Assembly: GCA_019614645.1 (NCBI GenBank)
Contig: JABWDB010000013.1
Span: 4,392,501-4,456,500, forward strand
Direction: 5' to 3'
DNA: 64,000 nucleotides
Origin: Stratiolaelaps scimitus
Lineage: Eukaryota; Arthropoda; Arachnida; Mesostigmata; Laelapidae
Below, one piece after another: positions 60,451 to 64,000 of the stretch (position 1 is its first letter; each line of letters begins with the position of its first letter). A model generated the notes under the pieces. It saw only the letters and a program-made list of their open reading frames with translations, was not told the origin of the DNA and ran no database searches. Both the position numbers and the translations under genes were made by a program.

Positions 60451-63400
60451 TGAGAAAGACCGGCGCCCAGGATCGGCTGTTTCATCACAAGGGATCCCGA
60501 AGTGCAGACATGTCGGATGTGAATCACTGATCGCCTTCCTCGGGACTACGACGGTCTCGGCCTGACGCCCTGTCCCCAACGAATTCTCTAATCATTGTAT
60601 GCTCAAATCTACGCATTTGTATGTACGTATATAATAGAATAATGACTGAGTCCTTCAACGATGACTTCGAACCATATTTTAAATATCCATATGATTGAGC
60701 CTGTCCAAACCCATATTTTGGGACGTTCTCGTTGGAGGTGTTCACCAGATCGAGACGCTCTACTTCACCTGCTATAATCTCCGTATACCAACGTCAAAAT
60801 ATCGATCATTGTCTATTGTCAGGCAGTGCCTTAGGTTTGATTAGAAATCTTTTCCGAGATGAAAAAATTACCCGAAAGTGTTTTTGTATTTGTAAAAGCT
60901 CTTGGTTTTTTATTTTTGTTTTTTTTTTGTTGTAGTTAACTGTTGAGAATAGAATTCAGAGAATAAGATTCTATATGGATTCAGGATCATTAGAGAACAC
61001 TCGCTACACACACACACACTATTGGACTACTCCTTATACATAGATAATAGCAATATTGTAAGACCTTGATTTCAGATTGATCGGGTTCACCATAACAAAA
61101 AATCTGTCATGACTCCTCGTGGCTGCGTATGTTCTTTAAAAATGAATTACCTTATTGGTGTCTATAAATTTGCTGAACGAATTGCTTGATAGTAATGTAT
61201 ATGAATGGTAACCTTTGAATCGCATAGCCACGACCGGTTTCAGTGAACTCCTCGGTACTTTCACAAAAAACACTTGAGGCCAAAATGCATCCCCAAGTGA
61301 GTGGCTACGTAGGACGAAGTCGGCTTGTCTACCTACCATGGCTGCGTATAAGCGCCTATAAAGTCCTGGTAGATAGACAATTCGTCACACACCGAGTATG
61401 CACCAGGCGAATTGCGAGGTTATATCGGGACATATGCAGTGACTCCTCATTCCGCCTCGGACGGCGGGTTATTCCAGTTCGACCCAGTGAACATGTCCAT
61501 CAAAGCCAGGTGTTACCAAGACGCGCCAGTGTTGGCGACATTTCCACGATGGCAATTTGACTGCGGCGCCGCGGCTCCACCGCTCGATACCAAACGGCGA
61601 GGATGGGTGGCGCCACAGGCAGGTAGGAAGTCTCTCGAATCGCACTTCGCTTCTGCTGCTGTCGCTGCTGCTGTCGCATATTATGCTGAAACAAATACGA
61701 TGATACAAAGGCAGATCGCCGTCATCAGATGATGGGGGTCGCTCCAATTCTCGCGGCTTAGCTCACTGATCCTGAGCTCCCTACCCGCGCATAGGTTAAT
61801 ATGAATAGCAATATGAACAGCGTGAGGCTATGGAAAAAATGATCCCGATTGCCAATCGGAAGCCGAGGAATAGTGGAACGTGCCACGCGCACGGTCATGA
61901 TTTCAGCCAGACATAACGTAGAATGTATACTAATCATACACATAGTGTAATGCGCAATGGTTTATTGAGCTTGTATCCACGAATTGAGCCGGCTATCTTT
62001 GTCGTGTCACTCATGCTAGCATGCTATGAGCATACAAGACCGGGGAAGAGGGATGGTTTGTTATACCGTTGCTTTATTCATAAAGACCCACCCGTACCAG
62101 GCCCACCTGCCTGGAGGCGTTCAATTGCTGTCAATTACATGTCTGTCTCGTCATACACATTGCCTTACGAAGAGAGTAATTCCAGCCCCCAACAACGAGA
62201 CACACACAATAGGTGAATATAGGTTTATGTATCGTGGACATGTTCGTAGTGCCCAGAAAATAGTACGTCGGTAGTCCGTGTCATATCACGCTTCTCGTAA
62301 AAACGAATCCTGTGTGTCGCATTCATGTCGTCGCCAGGTGGCCCATGTGGGTCTTATTCGTTTACCAAGACATACAGGTAACTCATTGACGACGTCCAGC
62401 GACGTCGTATGAACTACAGTAGGCACGACCCGTTTGGAACCGATCGGTCTCTTCCAAATAGTGTTATTATACAACAACTAGGATATCAGGGAAGAGCAGT
62501 CCGGAACTATGCTCTGCTCCAGTTAGGCCACCCTGCCTATGCACTAAGCACAATATGAAATACAGACCATGCATGACAACGAAAAAGAGAGCCTATCTGT
62601 TCTCAAAGAGAATGCCACTTGGCTAGGCTTTCAGGACTCGCGAATTCCTTGCGACGTGTCCATGCTTAAACCATGTGCTGCTAAACCCTCCCGGTAGTAT
62701 GCAGTAGTTGTTGTAGTTGGTCGAATTTGAAAGTTGCTGTTGGTCGCCATTCCGTCGTTTTGTCGGCAGACTGAAACTTGCACTATTGCTTCTGCCACTT
62801 AAGTTATCACCACGACCATCACCAGTGGCAGTGGTTACGACCAGCATCGGTCCAGCAACAACAACAACACCACGAGAGAGATCCACCCGCAGCCGTCGGC
62901 TGCGGGCCAGCCAGAGAGCCTCCTTGCGTGGCAGTTCGCCTGCCTCTCGCTCGTGATCGGCCAGAGCGTAGTTCCAGTAAGCAATACATAGGGGTACGAG
63001 CGAGGAAACGATATCTGGAGACGGGTTGATGGCAGCAGCCGGCTCCCATGGACACCCCGTTGCACATACGCACGCGCGTTCATAGCATGGTGTCAAGTGC
63101 AGATGTCCCTCTCCTCTCCATTAAGCCGCGCGCGAGTGTACCGCCAACTACACCCCAGTCAGCAGATAGAGCCTCCACTTCCCCGCAGGCTTCTCATCTC
63201 TCCGCCTCTGCTCCCCGCTTTAGTGAAGGTGGGAGATATAAGGGGGACATAGACACACTCTGTAGCTGAAAGCCACCGCGCGGTCGGGCGCCAGCACCAC
63301 CACCACCACCGCTTGGCTTTGTTCGGCCCAGCAAGATTTAGAGAGAGAGCGCCATTCGAGCCGGCGCGCTTGAGCCTTGGGGCTGGCTGTCTTGCTTCAT

Positions 63401-64000
63401 ACAGACAGTGTGCACACACGCACCGAAGCTGCTGTGAGCCCCATCATCGGACAGTGCTATTGCGGTAGAAGAGAGCGAGACGGCTGCTCCCCCTCTCTCT
63501 CTCTCTCTGTCCCGAGGACAGACATGCTGCTTATGGCTATATAGGATAGGATCTCCGTTCTTACCTCCCCCTTTACCCGCCTGCCCCGCTATTCACCTCC
63601 ATCGGCACATGCTCCTCCCGTGCGTCGAGCAATATACCCGCCACCGCCGCCGCCGCCACCGCCCTCAGGGGTAATTGGATTCGGAGTTCCTTCGCCTGGG
63701 ATTGTTTTGAATCAATCTGTTTGGTGTGATCATAGCGCGGGAGTTGGCGGCCGCCACCGCCGCCGGAGAGCGAACACGAGGCAAAGACGACGAAAAACGG
63801 AGAGACAGAGATGGAGAGATAGGGAACGAACTCGTCGAGGATCGAATTCGAGAGACGAAGAAGTGAGAGGACCGGCGCGGTTGTCATGTGACGATCGAGA
63901 GGGCCACCAGGCAGCCGGCAGATCAGTAGCCATCGTTCGCATTGACTGACTGGCTGCTGCGAATGAATGTTTCGCTGATGGACTAGGACAAGGTTGGGCG
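60451..64000. other. no supported gene; GC-rich right end
   Basis: From 61.3 kb the sequence becomes GC-rich. A plus frame at 61412-61732 (FDPVNMSIKARCYQDAPV) is bordered by AG and GT signals but is unrecognised, and the opposite strand is equally open. TATAAGG at 63237 and CTATATAGG near 63536 are TATA-like without a matching initiator. Confidence 0.4.

Noticed and set aside
60178..60579. 133-codon minus ORF with EPDGVLHSRAP, similar to one at 55621-56028
   Set aside because: The shared protein stretch is the translated tRNA-like SINE head, not a protein family.

Overview
The window is eukaryotic nuclear DNA, most likely from an arthropod. The evidence is split genes with GT-AG introns of about 250-740 bp, a cuticle-type zona pellucida (ZP) gene, a Dbx homeobox gene, many (TA)n, (GA)n and (CTG)n microsatellites, and tRNA-derived SINEs. 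The short introns and many microsatellites would fit a mite or a similar compact arthropod genome, but nothing here fixes the species. Most long open frames are chance or composition-driven and are not annotated.

Two protein-coding genes are secure, both on the minus strand. (1) 10846-13910 holds five exons of a ZP-domain protein. The splice phases agree at every junction and give 269 uninterrupted residues containing the whole ZP domain; the signal-peptide exon and the C-terminal exon are not secure. (2) 32211-34010 is a four-exon Dbx homeobox gene, predicted at 240 residues, with the homeodomain split by a 252-bp intron immediately before its recognition helix core.

Mobile DNA: a degenerate non-LTR retrotransposon relic (25791-26573, minus) keeps the end of the reverse transcriptase and C-terminal region. 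A 535-bp tRNA-headed SINE-like insertion (16538-17072, minus) lies between perfect 17-bp direct repeats and has a structured 3' end. Two related tRNA-headed elements (55646-55743 and 60344-60450, minus) share a poly-T-loop hairpin whose stem is kept by different base pairs.

The rest is non-coding or unassigned. GC-rich blocks (about 1-5.4, 8.7-9.9, 21.1-21.6, 22.8-24.2, 34.9-38.5, 40.4-43.5, 49.1-50.4 and 61.3-64 kb) alternate with AT-rich blocks full of TA repeats. Some GC-rich blocks carry promoter-like signals. The best is a TATA box placed 31 bp before a TCAGTC initiator at 40344-40378, followed by a well-placed ATG opening a 49-codon frame. A 199-codon AT-rich frame at 19112-19711 is the one unassigned long ORF that base composition does not readily explain.
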